Below the pieces are notes generated by a model that was given only the letters and a program-made list of their open reading frames with translations, made no database searches and was not told where the DNA came from. From positions 1 through 11,958 of the forward strand of contig CABQNH010000045.1 of assembly GCA_902465435.1 (NCBI GenBank): a stretch of DNA of 11,958 bases, in the 5' to 3' direction. The position numbers were made by a program, and so were the translations under genes. This document shows, piece by piece, positions 1-6,488 of the stretch. Positions within the stretch are counted from its first letter, which is position 1, and each line of letters opens with the position of its first letter. This DNA comes from an uncultured Eubacteriales bacterium. Lineage in GTDB: Bacteria > Bacillota > Clostridia > Oscillospirales > Oscillospiraceae.

Positions 1-220
1 AGGCCGCACATTTTACTGTATTTGTCAAGTGTTTTTTGAAAATAGTTACAAAAAAACCGGGCCCCGCATTTCCGCGAGACCCAGCCTTTCTTAACTTAGT
101 GACATTGAGATTTCTCCTGCCCCCTCAGACTGTCAATAAAGTCCGTAACCGTCAAAACGAGAAAACAATTCTGAGCATTTTTCTTTCATTTGAAGTGCGT
201 CTGCCCTTTTGGGAGAAGAA
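1..220. other. Gene-free left edge
   Basis: I see no gene here. A short open frame crosses the stretch (36-251) but has no ribosome site worth the name, no recognisable protein similarity, and runs into the repeat that starts at 221. The one internal feature is a short run at 107-124 (GAGATTTCTCCTGCCCCC) that resembles one arm of the hairpin at 384-409, so this may be a degenerate part of the same intergenic repeat family. The far left could be the tail of an upstream gene's 3' region; the window does not show it. Confidence 0.5.
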
Positions 221-382
221 TTCAAACAAATTTGACTCAAAAATTGGATGAAGTTTATTGTTTTGACTTACTTCGAAACTCGCGCCCTACCGTACCTATG
301 TACGGCGACGGGCGCGAGTTACTCGTATTCCGAACTTTCTTGATCGTCTGCCAGCGTGTCAAAAAGGTTTTTTGACACGCTG
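221..382 (+). repeat. Intergenic repeat, left copy (inverted relative to 11325-11486)
   Basis: This stretch is about 90% identical by eye to the reverse complement of 11325-11486. It holds two hairpins. The first pairs 277-287 with 310-320 (AACTCGCGCCC/GGGCGCGAGTT) and has an inner perfect stem CCGTAC-CTAT-GTACGG at 290-305. The second pairs 352-365 with 369-382 (CAGCGTGTCAAAAA/TTTTTGACACGCTG) around a 3-base loop. The copy lies downstream of the MATE gene in the same relative orientation as the right copy lies downstream of the opp operon. Short frames that cross it are explained by the repeat and not by coding. The family is not one I can name; a small non-autonomous element or a 3'-end processing element are both possible. 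Confidence 0.85.
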
Positions 383-383
383 C

Positions 384-409
384 GGGGTCAGGAGATTTCT
401 CCTGACCCC
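384..409. terminator. Perfect 11-bp hairpin, possible terminator
   Basis: GGGGTCAGGAG (384-394) pairs perfectly with CTCCTGACCCC (399-409) around a 4-base loop. On the plus strand it is followed by a T-rich stretch (412-421), but without an uninterrupted T-run. It abuts the end of the left repeat and may belong to it, although the right copy lacks it. It could reinforce termination of MATE transcription arriving from the right. Confidence 0.45.
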
Positions 410-442
410 AACTTTTATTATAGAACCTTTTATGATAGAACC

Positions 443-477
443 TAAAAAGAGACAGCCTCGGACAGGCAGCCTCTTTT
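443..477 (-). terminator. Intrinsic terminator of the MATE gene
   Basis: On the minus strand an A-rich arm AAAAAGAG pairs with CTCTTTTT. An inner stem GCCT/AGGC closes a small loop, and the structure ends in a T-run. It starts about 20 bases after the MATE stop codon, where a rho-independent terminator is expected. The A and T runs make it potentially bidirectional. Confidence 0.75.
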
Positions 478-497
478 TTACGGGCCTACGGCAAGGC

Positions 498-1877
498 TCA
501 GGCGACTTGTTCGCGCTTCTTCTTGGCGTCCAGCCGCTCAAAGCTGTGCACCCAGTCGCCCTTGACAAAATAGATCAGGAAAATGATGGAACTGAGCATC
601 CAGGTGAGCGGATATGCCCAGAATACGACGGTGATTTTGTGGACGAAGTGCAGCACGACCGTCAGATAGGTCACGCGGATGATGCACCAGCAGATCATCA
701 TGACGAGCATGGGGACGATGGCACGTCCTGCACCGCGCATGGTGCCGGCGATGCAATGGGAGAATGCAAGCGCGAAATAGAAGAGCGCTTCCACACGAGC
801 CTGCTGCGTGCCGATGCGTATGATCTCGGGGTCGCGGTTGAACATGGCAATCAGCGTCGGCGCAAACGCGTACAGGATCACGCCGATCACCTCCGCCATG
901 GTCAGCGAGCAGATGATGCCGAAACGCGCGCCGCGTTTCGCACGGTCGTACTGCTTTGCGCCGAGGTTCTGGCCGATGAAGGTGGTCAGCGCCATGGCGA
1001 AGCAGGTGACGGGCAGGAAGGCGAAGCCCTCCAGCTTGGCGTAGGAGCCGCAGGCCGCCATGGCATCCTTTTCAAAGGAGTTGATATTGGACTGCACAAT
1101 GATATTGGCGAAGGCAATGATGGAATTCTGCACGCCGGAGGGAAGACCCAGCGTCAGAATCTCGCGCAGCATTTCCTTATGGAAGCGGACTGCCCGAAGG
1201 GAAACACGGAACGAGCCGCGGCTGGTCATCAGCTTGCACAGCGCCAGCAGCGCGCAAAGCCCCTGCGAAAGGGAGGTCGCAAACGCGGCAGACCAAACGC
1301 CCCAGCCGAACACGCCGACAAAGAGAAGGTCGAGAATCACGTTCACAACGGAGGCAATGATCAGGTAAATGAGCGGGTCGCGGCTGTTGCCGACGGCCTG
1401 CAGAATGCCGACCGAGATATTATAGAGGACAAAGGCCAGCGACCCGGCAAAATACATCCGGAAATAGCTGACGGAATGGGGCAGCACATCCGACGGCGTG
1501 CTCATCCAGCGAAGGATCGTCGGCGTGAAGCCCATACCGAGCGCGGTCAGCATGGCGCCCGCGACGAGGCCGAAGGCCAACATGGTATGTACGGCGCGGG
1601 AAACCTGCTCGTCGTCGCCTGCACCGAAATGCCGCGAGACGGCCGCACCGGCGCCCAGAGAAATACCGGAGAAAAAGCCGATCAAAAGAAAAATCAGACT
1701 GCCGGAGGAGGAGACGGCGGCAAGCGCGTCCTTGTTTAGAAAATTGCCGACGATCAGCGTGTCGGCCGTGTTATAAAGCTGCTGGAAGGTGTTCCCCAAA
1801 AAAATCGGGACAGCAAAAAGAATGATCCGCTTCCAGATCGGACCATCCGTCATAAGGGTTGCGCCGGATTTCTTCAT
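498..1877 (-). CDS. MATE family multidrug/cation efflux transporter
   Basis: The 459-residue product is a polytopic inner-membrane exporter of the multidrug and toxic compound extrusion family, which uses a Na+ or H+ gradient to expel cationic or amphipathic compounds. The two homologous halves are visible. The first starts near residue 12 with a proline-bearing first helix (PIWKRIILFAVPIFLGN) followed by QQLYNTADTLIVGNF. The second starts near residue 240 (LTLGLPSGVQNSI). About twelve hydrophobic segments and the usual length of 450-460 residues fit. The loop SRHFGAGD near residues 81-88 is typical. The chosen ATG has only a weak ribosome site (AGG about 10 bases upstream) but lies just after a good promoter. 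The gene is single, with its own terminator. Its substrate cannot be told from sequence, and a regulator is encoded divergently. Confidence 0.93.
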   Translation of the reverse strand: MKKSGATLMTDGPIWKRIILFAVPIFLGNTFQQLYNTADTLIVGNFLNKDALAAVSSSGSLIFLLIGFFSGISLGAGAAVSRHFGAGDDEQVSRAVHTMLAFGLVAGAMLTALGMGFTPTILRWMSTPSDVLPHSVSYFRMYFAGSLAFVLYNISVGILQAVGNSRDPLIYLIIASVVNVILDLLFVGVFGWGVWSAAFATSLSQGLCALLALCKLMTSRGSFRVSLRAVRFHKEMLREILTLGLPSGVQNSIIAFANIIVQSNINSFEKDAMAACGSYAKLEGFAFLPVTCFAMALTTFIGQNLGAKQYDRAKRGARFGIICSLTMAEVIGVILYAFAPTLIAMFNRDPEIIRIGTQQARVEALFYFALAFSHCIAGTMRGAGRAIVPMLVMMICWCIIRVTYLTVVLHFVHKITVVFWAYPLTWMLSSIIFLIYFVKGDWVHSFERLDAKKKREQVA

Positions 1878-1919
1878 CGTAAAAAACCTGATTTCTTATA
1901 TATTATAAATGTATATTAA

Positions 1920-1948
1920 ATTGTAACAGGCTTTTCTGCGACCGTCAA
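1920..1948 (-). promoter_or_regulatory. Promoter of the MATE gene
   Basis: On the minus strand, TTGACG (1943-1948) and TACAAT (1920-1925) are separated by exactly 17 bases. This is a near-consensus housekeeping sigma promoter and would give a leader of roughly 35 bases before the ATG at 1877. Confidence 0.75.
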
Positions 1949-2059
1949 TCCGCATTTTTTACCATGCTTGACCTTTGTATAGAAACAACAGGAAGTTGGA
2001 AAAGGGACAAGGGGGAATTGTGCAACGGTACAAAATGCAATGTGCTGTGACATTTCTGC

Positions 2060-2088
2060 TTGCAATATGACATAATTTCCTGTATGAT
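2060..2088 (+). promoter_or_regulatory. Promoter of the helix-turn-helix regulator gene
   Basis: TTGCAA (2060-2065) and TATGAT (2083-2088) lie 17 bases apart, about 50 bases before the GTG start at 2139. The hexamer TGCAAT/C recurs at 2021, 2036, 2061 and 2115, so the -35 box sits inside a set of similar hexamers that could be regulator contacts. Confidence 0.65.
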
Positions 2089-2138
2089 AACAGAAAGACA
2101 ATTCTAAATGAAAGTGCAATGATCCGAGGGGCATTACC

Positions 2139-2432
2139 GTGGAAAGCCAGCTTAGCAAAGCAGAAAAACAAACTTATATTGACAATCTGGTGCAGAACCT
2201 GCCGCTTTTGCGTAAGCGGCTGGGGCTGACGCAGGCGGAGCTGGCGCAGCGCGTCGGCACGACGCGCCAGACGCTCACCGCAATCGAAACGGGGCAGCGC
2301 CCCCTGAGCTGGGCAAACTACCTTTCGTTTATTCTGGTGTTTCAGTCGAACCCGCCGACCAAGATCCTGCTCGATGCGCTGGACATTTTTCCGCAGATCG
2401 TGCGCAGCTATCTGCTGTTCGATAAGAAATAA
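2139..2432 (+). CDS. XRE (Cro/C1-type) helix-turn-helix transcriptional regulator
   Basis: The 97-residue protein is a small DNA-binding regulator. Residues about 20-52 form a classic Cro/C1-type helix-turn-helix: LRKRLGLTQAELAQRVGTT followed by the recognition helix RQTLTAIETG. The rest (about 55-97) is a short helical tail with no sensor domain that I can recognise. The start is GTG, chosen because GAGGGG (2126-2131) lies 7 bases upstream; an ATG at 2119 is out of frame. The gene is divergent from the MATE exporter across 261 bases and upstream of the opp operon in the same direction. Control of the exporter, itself or the operon are all plausible; the sequence does not decide between them. 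Confidence 0.88.
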   Translation: MESQLSKAEKQTYIDNLVQNLPLLRKRLGLTQAELAQRVGTTRQTLTAIETGQRPLSWANYLSFILVFQSNPPTKILLDALDIFPQIVRSYLLFDKK

Positions 2433-2463
2433 TTTTGCAGGAAATTGTGTAAATTCGGGAAAA

Positions 2464-2501
2464 TGAATATATTCATGGAATTCATGCAAGGATTCTTGCA
2501 G
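2464..2501. promoter_or_regulatory. Palindromes between the regulator gene and the opp promoter
   Basis: A perfect 14-base palindrome ATGAATATATTCAT (2464-2477) is followed at 2486-2501 by TGCAAG-GATT-CTTGCA, a 6-bp inverted repeat. They lie about 60-100 bases upstream of the opp -35 box. They could be operators or a weak end structure of the regulator gene; no T-run follows, so a terminator is unlikely. Confidence 0.35.
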
Positions 2502-2560
2502 CCAATTCCGATTTTACCGAAAATTTGTGCATATTTTTTCAATATTTGATGAAATAAATG

Positions 2561-2589
2561 TTGAAATTCTTGAAACGATGTGTTAAAAT
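2561..2589 (+). promoter_or_regulatory. Promoter of the opp operon, extended -10
   Basis: TTGAAA (2561-2566) and TAAAAT (2584-2589) are 17 bases apart, and the -10 box is preceded by TGT (2581-2583), an extended -10 motif. Transcription would begin near 2596, leaving a leader of about 100 bases before oppA. A second TTGAAA at 2570 has worse spacing. Confidence 0.7.
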
Positions 2590-2597
2590 ATCGGCAA

Positions 2598-2672
2598 TCT
2601 TCCCGAAAGGAAGAGAAAGACAGTTTTTAGTTAGGTTGTAAGCGCGAGGGCGAATTTCGTCCGGCGTTACAA
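2598..2672 (+). promoter_or_regulatory. Structured 5' leader of oppA
   Basis: Two hairpins are visible in the predicted leader. TCTTCC/GGAAGA (2598-2603 with 2609-2614) would form right at the 5' end of the transcript, a position that often protects mRNA. An imperfect 37-base hairpin spans 2636-2672: the outer stem is TTGTAA/TTACAA and the inner stem is GGGCGA/TCGTCC. It ends 12 bases before the ribosome site GGAGGA (2685-2690). I cannot match it to a known riboswitch class. Confidence 0.45.
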
Positions 2673-2698
2673 TAGAAATTTTATGGAGGAAAAAAAGC

Positions 2699-4990
2699 AT
2701 GAAAAAACTGTTAGCACTGCTGCTCGTTCTTGCTATGGTCGCTTGCCTGTTCGTGGGCTGCAAAAAGAGCGATAAGAAGAACGACGACACCACCCCTGCT
2801 ACAGATCCCGTTGCTACCGATAAAGTTGACGACGGGACTGGGCTTACCCTGAAGAATGCAGAATACGGCACCGACTATGTCACGCTGTACTCCGAGTTCG
2901 GTAAGGACGTATCCATTGCCGACGTCACGGAAGACGAGAACGGCTTCGCCTATATCGAGAGAGACGGCGAGACCTATGAGCTCGGCCTTGACTTCCTGAC
3001 CATGGCCATGGTTTACAACACCGAGGTTCCCGAAGGCGGCAAGTTCGAGACTGCTGACGACGTTTACGCCGAGTGGTTCCGTCTCTACCTGCAGCGCTGG
3101 AACTACCTCCTGCCGGAGATCCCCCTGTACTCCAACGAGTACTATGATCTCTACAACACCAAGATCACCGGTGTGCAGGAGAACCCGACCAACCCCTACT
3201 GGGGCGTTGCACAGGCTCTGATCGACTGGAAATCCGAGAAGGATGACAACTCCATCATCATTGGCAACACCACCGACCTGTCCGGCCTGTTCCGCTTTGC
3301 AACCTACGGTGCTTCCAGCCCCGGCGCTGCAAACTACGATATCCAGAAGCTCGTTGAGGGTCTGGAGACCGTTTCCACCAACAAAGAAGGCGGCTATCAG
3401 TGGAACGACACCGTCGTGAAGTCTCACGAAGAGGAAGAACACGAGGACGGCAGCAAGACGGTCACCATCGAGATCTATGACGATCTGAAGTTCTCCGACG
3501 GCTCCGATGTCACCGCAAAGAACTACCTCGCGTACGCCATGGCGTTCTCCACGCCGGTCGCTACCGAGGCTGCCGGCCGCGATCACTCCGCCGGTATGCA
3601 GTATGTTGGCTACAAAGAGTTCGCTGCCTATGACGGCACCAACGACGGTGTTGATGTCAACGCAAAGAAGGACGATGAAACTTCGGATGAGACGGAAGCG
3701 CCGAAGGAACCGCTGTATGCAAGCAAGGTCTTCAAGGGCGTTCGTCTGCTCGACACCTACAAGTTCGCCATCACCATCAGCGCAGAATACCTGCCCTACT
3801 TCTACGATCTGTCCTACGTGTCCTTCAGCCCGGCTTATCTGCCCCTGTGGCTGAATGATGCCGACATCGTTGACGACGGCGAAGGCTGCTACCTGACCGA
3901 CAACTTCTATACGAAGAACGGCGACAGCTATACTTATGCAGCACACATCAATTCTTCCGCAAACAACAACGACACGACTTATCCGTACTCCGGCGCTTAC
4001 GTTGTAGAGTCCTATGACGAGAGCGACAAGTCCGCGATCCTTTCCCTGAACACCTACTTCAAGGGCAACTATGAAGGCGTAAAGCCCTCGATCGGCAAGG
4101 TCGTTTATAAGAAGATCGTTTCCGCTACGCAGATGGCTGACTTCACCTCCGGCGGCCTCGACTTCATCGCAGGCGTCACCGGCGGCGACGAGACCAACGA
4201 AGCACTGAAGACGATCGAAGAGTCCAACGGCGCATTCGCTTCCATCCACTACAGCCGCGCTGGCTACGGCAAGCTGGGCTTCCGTGCCGACTTCGGCCCG
4301 GTTCAGTTCACCGAGGTTCGTCAGGCTATCGCATACTGCATGGATCGTGCAACCTTCGCAAAGGACTTCACCGGCGGCTTCGGCGGTGTTGTTGACGGCC
4401 CGTACTACTCCGGCGCTTGGATGTACAAGGAAGCAGTTGCCAACGGCATGATGCTCGATCCGTATGCAACTTCCCTGGACAGCGCAATTCAGCTCCTCGT
4501 GGACGGCGGCTGGGTCTATGATAAGGACGGCAATGAGTACACCTCCGGCGTCCGCTACAAGAAGCTCGCTGCCAACGAGGTGGATGAGCGCGACATCAAC
4601 TACCATTCCAAGGACAACGCTTATAAGACCACTAAGGTCGGCGACTACTACTACATGCCGCTCGTGATCAACTGGTTCGGCACTGCGGATAACCCCTTCA
4701 CCGAGCAGCTGGTTACCGGCTTCATGGAGAACGAGAACATTAAGAATGCCGGCTTCGAGATTCAGAACAACATTGGTGAGTTCTATCCGATGCTCGACGA
4801 GCTGTATCAGCAGGACGTTTACGGCTACTACAGCGGCGAACCGCTCTACAGCGCATTCAACTTCGCAACCGGTTACAACTCCGCAGCGTATGACTACGCC
4901 TACAACTGCTCGCTCGATCCGTTCTACTTCGAGAACTACTCGCAGTGGTACATCAAGGACGAGGCTGACGCTTACTGGATCAACAAGTAA
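2699..4990 (+). CDS. oppA: Oligopeptide/dipeptide-type ABC transporter substrate-binding lipoprotein (family 5)
   Basis: This 763-residue lipoprotein captures the substrate outside the membrane for the OppBCDF translocator. A signal peptide (residues 1-20) ends in lipobox LFVG-C with Cys21 as the lipid-anchor site, followed by a Ser/Asp/Thr-rich linker to about 45. The family-5 binding fold is recognised from LKFSDGSDVTAKNY (263-276), KPSIGKVVYKKI (462-473) and FTEVRQAIAYCMDR (537-550). It is about 200 residues longer than typical OppA. Residues about 100-170, with IPLYSNEYYDLYN, resemble the usual C-terminal end of the fold, while the real C-terminus stops early at about residue 763, which suggests a permuted arrangement (inference). 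An acidic insert near 322-337 looks disordered. The ATG follows GGAGGA with good spacing. The specific substrate is unknown. Confidence 0.9.
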   Translation: MKKLLALLLVLAMVACLFVGCKKSDKKNDDTTPATDPVATDKVDDGTGLTLKNAEYGTDYVTLYSEFGKDVSIADVTEDENGFAYIERDGETYELGLDFLTMAMVYNTEVPEGGKFETADDVYAEWFRLYLQRWNYLLPEIPLYSNEYYDLYNTKITGVQENPTNPYWGVAQALIDWKSEKDDNSIIIGNTTDLSGLFRFATYGASSPGAANYDIQKLVEGLETVSTNKEGGYQWNDTVVKSHEEEEHEDGSKTVTIEIYDDLKFSDGSDVTAKNYLAYAMAFSTPVATEAAGRDHSAGMQYVGYKEFAAYDGTNDGVDVNAKKDDETSDETEAPKEPLYASKVFKGVRLLDTYKFAITISAEYLPYFYDLSYVSFSPAYLPLWLNDADIVDDGEGCYLTDNFYTKNGDSYTYAAHINSSANNNDTTYPYSGAYVVESYDESDKSAILSLNTYFKGNYEGVKPSIGKVVYKKIVSATQMADFTSGGLDFIAGVTGGDETNEALKTIEESNGAFASIHYSRAGYGKLGFRADFGPVQFTEVRQAIAYCMDRATFAKDFTGGFGGVVDGPYYSGAWMYKEAVANGMMLDPYATSLDSAIQLLVDGGWVYDKDGNEYTSGVRYKKLAANEVDERDINYHSKDNAYKTTKVGDYYYMPLVINWFGTADNPFTEQLVTGFMENENIKNAGFEIQNNIGEFYPMLDELYQQDVYGYYSGEPLYSAFNFATGYNSAAYDYAYNCSLDPFYFENYSQWYIKDEADAYWINK

Positions 4991-5141
4991 GATCGTCTTT
5001 CCTTGCGGCACGGCGTCCTTCGGGACGTCGCTGCCGAAGGCAGTTTCTGCGTAGGAGACAACCGCAAACGAATTGTTGCTTGAAAATTGCCACAGGGTGA
5101 GGGCAGCATACCCCCGCCCTGTGGTGGTTTGATACTTGCGG

Positions 5142-5164
5142 CCGCAATCCATCTTGCGGTTTTT
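5142..5164 (+). terminator. Intrinsic terminator or attenuator after oppA
   Basis: CCGCAA (5142-5147) pairs with TTGCGG (5154-5159) around a 6-base loop and is followed directly by five Ts. The upstream arm also belongs to a perfect 12-base palindrome TTGCGGCCGCAA (5136-5147), which would be an alternative fold. A further hairpin with a T-rich loop follows at 5164-5183. The stem is short, so readthrough into oppB is likely. Confidence 0.6.
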
Positions 5165-5259
5165 GCCGTTTTTTCAGACGGCATTGCGTGTTCTCACACC
5201 CCTTTGAAGGTTGGAATAGTAGCGCGTACAGTGCAAATGCGCAGTGTGACGCCGCTGTG

Positions 5260-5341
5260 CTTTGTAGGGAACGGGCCTGCCCGTTCTGCTTTGATACCGG
5301 GATTCATCCCTGTGGAACGGGCAAGCCCCTTCCCTGCAAAG
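5260..5341. repeat. MITE-like 82-base inverted repeat
   Basis: Two 27-base arms (5260-5286 and 5315-5341) are inverted repeats matching at 24 of 27 positions, starting CTTTGTAGGGAACGG and ending CCCTGCAAAG. The left arm also folds on itself (GAACGGGC/GCCCGTTC), and the centre has GGGA-TTCA-TCCC (5299-5310). The two-arm design resembles small non-autonomous intergenic elements; no coding capacity is seen. Confidence 0.6.
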
Positions 5342-5358
5342 AAATCAAAAACTGCCGA

Positions 5359-5411
5359 ATGCTCCGGCTTACATAAAGGCGTAGCTTACGCGTTTAGGCG
5401 AGCCGGAGCAT
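5359..5411 (+). promoter_or_regulatory. Strong hairpin just before the oppB ribosome site
   Basis: ATGCTCCGGCT (5359-5369) pairs perfectly with AGCCGGAGCAT (5401-5411), and an inner stem GCGTA/TACGC (5379-5383 with 5387-5391) extends it. It ends 7 bases before the ribosome site GGAG (5419-5422). With no T-run it is not a terminator. It could mark a processing site that stabilises the oppB-onward mRNA, tune translation, or be another small repeat. Confidence 0.55.
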
Positions 5412-5429
5412 CCGGAATGGAGTATCGAT

Positions 5430-6473
5430 ATGGGAAAGTATGTATTGAAAAGAATCGGATATATGATCGTGGTCATGCTCATATTATCCTTTATCATGTT
5501 CATGCTCTACAATCTGCTGCCCGGCAACCGGGCCTATACGGATGCAAGAGCAGACCTGAACAATTTAAAGCAGTCTATTTCCGCAAGTGAGCGTGAAAAA
5601 TTCTTTGAGGAGCGCTATCTGCTCTACCAGCGCCGTTACGGCACGGATACGGACAATCAGGTGATTCGTTATCTGCGCTGGGTGGGCGTTTACCCGCTCT
5701 ATGACGGCAGCTACAATGGCCTTCTGCAGGGAAACTTCGGTTTTTCCTATGACTATCAGAAGCCGGTCATTAAGTGCATTAAGCAGCCAATGAAAAATAC
5801 CATCTTCATAAACATTTTTGCCACAATCCTTGGCCTTGGCATTACCATCCCGCTCGGCATTTTCTGCGCCGTGAAGAAGGGAAGCAAGGCGGACGGCGCG
5901 CTGCAGGTCTTTAGCATCATCGGCTACAGTTTGCCGGTCTTTCTGATCGCCATTCTGTTTATCTGGATTTTCTGCACCAAGCTCGGCTGGTTCCCGCCGA
6001 GCGGCATGAAAACGCCGGGCACCAGCTATACCGGCTGGGCTTTCTTCGCCGACCGTATGAAATACCTTGCTCTGCCGCTGATCGTTATGACCTTCTGCTC
6101 CCTCGGCGGCATGATCCGTTACGTCCGCGCGGCCATGATTGACGCACTGTCCATGGACTGCATCAAGACCGCCCGCGCAAAGGGTCTTCGCGAAAAGGTC
6201 GTTATTTTCTCGCACGCCTGGAGAAACGCGCTGATCCCGATCGTAACGCTGGTGATTGGCTGGTTTACGGGTATCTTTGTCGGATCCCTGATGATCGAGC
6301 GTATTTTCGCTCTGAACGGCATGGGCGACATGCTGATTCGTGCGCTGACAAACAACGACAGCGACCTGATCATTCTTCTGCAGTTATTCTATGTCGCGGT
6401 TTCGCTTCTGGGCAACCTGATCGTTGACCTGACCTATGGTCTGGTCGACCCGCGTGTCCGCGTCAACAAGTAA
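5430..6473 (+). CDS. oppB: Oligopeptide ABC transporter permease OppB
   Basis: The 347-residue permease is one half of the membrane channel of a peptide importer. Helix 1 lies at about 11-31 and ends in LLPG, as in OppB. A long external loop (about 33-120) carries LLQGNFGFSYDYQKPV, the counterpart of the family's LxGDLGxS motif. The transport domain follows with about five more helices (roughly 124-147, 158-182, 213-231, 266-289, 312-334). The cytoplasmic EAA loop that contacts the ATPases is at 243-270 (DCIKTARAKGLREKVVIF and onward), and the protein ends in the typical LVDPRVRVNK. It is about 30-40 residues longer than common OppB, mostly in the first external loop. The ATG is supported by GGAG 7 bases upstream. 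Confidence 0.95.
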   Translation: MGKYVLKRIGYMIVVMLILSFIMFMLYNLLPGNRAYTDARADLNNLKQSISASEREKFFEERYLLYQRRYGTDTDNQVIRYLRWVGVYPLYDGSYNGLLQGNFGFSYDYQKPVIKCIKQPMKNTIFINIFATILGLGITIPLGIFCAVKKGSKADGALQVFSIIGYSLPVFLIAILFIWIFCTKLGWFPPSGMKTPGTSYTGWAFFADRMKYLALPLIVMTFCSLGGMIRYVRAAMIDALSMDCIKTARAKGLREKVVIFSHAWRNALIPIVTLVIGWFTGIFVGSLMIERIFALNGMGDMLIRALTNNDSDLIILLQLFYVAVSLLGNLIVDLTYGLVDPRVRVNK

Positions 6474-6488
6474 AGGGGGTAGCGCTGA

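Larger units (their letters stand above)
4991..5429 (+). other. 439-base oppA-oppB gap, hairpin-rich, no gene
   Basis: No gene is supported here. The gap contains an imperfect stem CCACAGGG/CCCTGTGG (5090-5097 with 5117-5124), an intrinsic terminator (5142-5164), a second hairpin TGCCGT/ACGGCA (5164-5183), a MITE-like inverted repeat (5260-5341) and a strong hairpin (5359-5411) just before the oppB ribosome site. A weak promoter candidate, TTGAAG (5204-5209), 17 bases, TACAGT (5227-5232), could restart transcription after the terminator. The layout fits an operon in which the binding protein is made in excess over the membrane complex. Confidence 0.6.

Noticed and set aside
190..375. Open frame whose peptide reappears in the minus-strand frame at 11333-11674
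   Set aside because: The shared peptide comes from the inverted 162-base repeat. Differences between the copies include non-silent changes and preserve hairpin stems instead of protein, and neither frame has a ribosome site.
372..1739. 455-codon plus-strand frame opposite the MATE gene
   Set aside because: It begins inside the repeat, has low-complexity composition and no domain, and the minus strand is a clear 12-helix transporter.
2711..5152. 813-codon open frame on the minus strand opposite oppA
   Set aside because: It mirrors the codon bias of oppA, has no start signals or recognisable domains, and the plus strand encodes a clear lipoprotein.
5087..5590. 167-codon frame through the oppA-oppB gap
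   Set aside because: It crosses a terminator, a MITE-like repeat and the oppB start in another frame, and shows no ribosome site or similarity.
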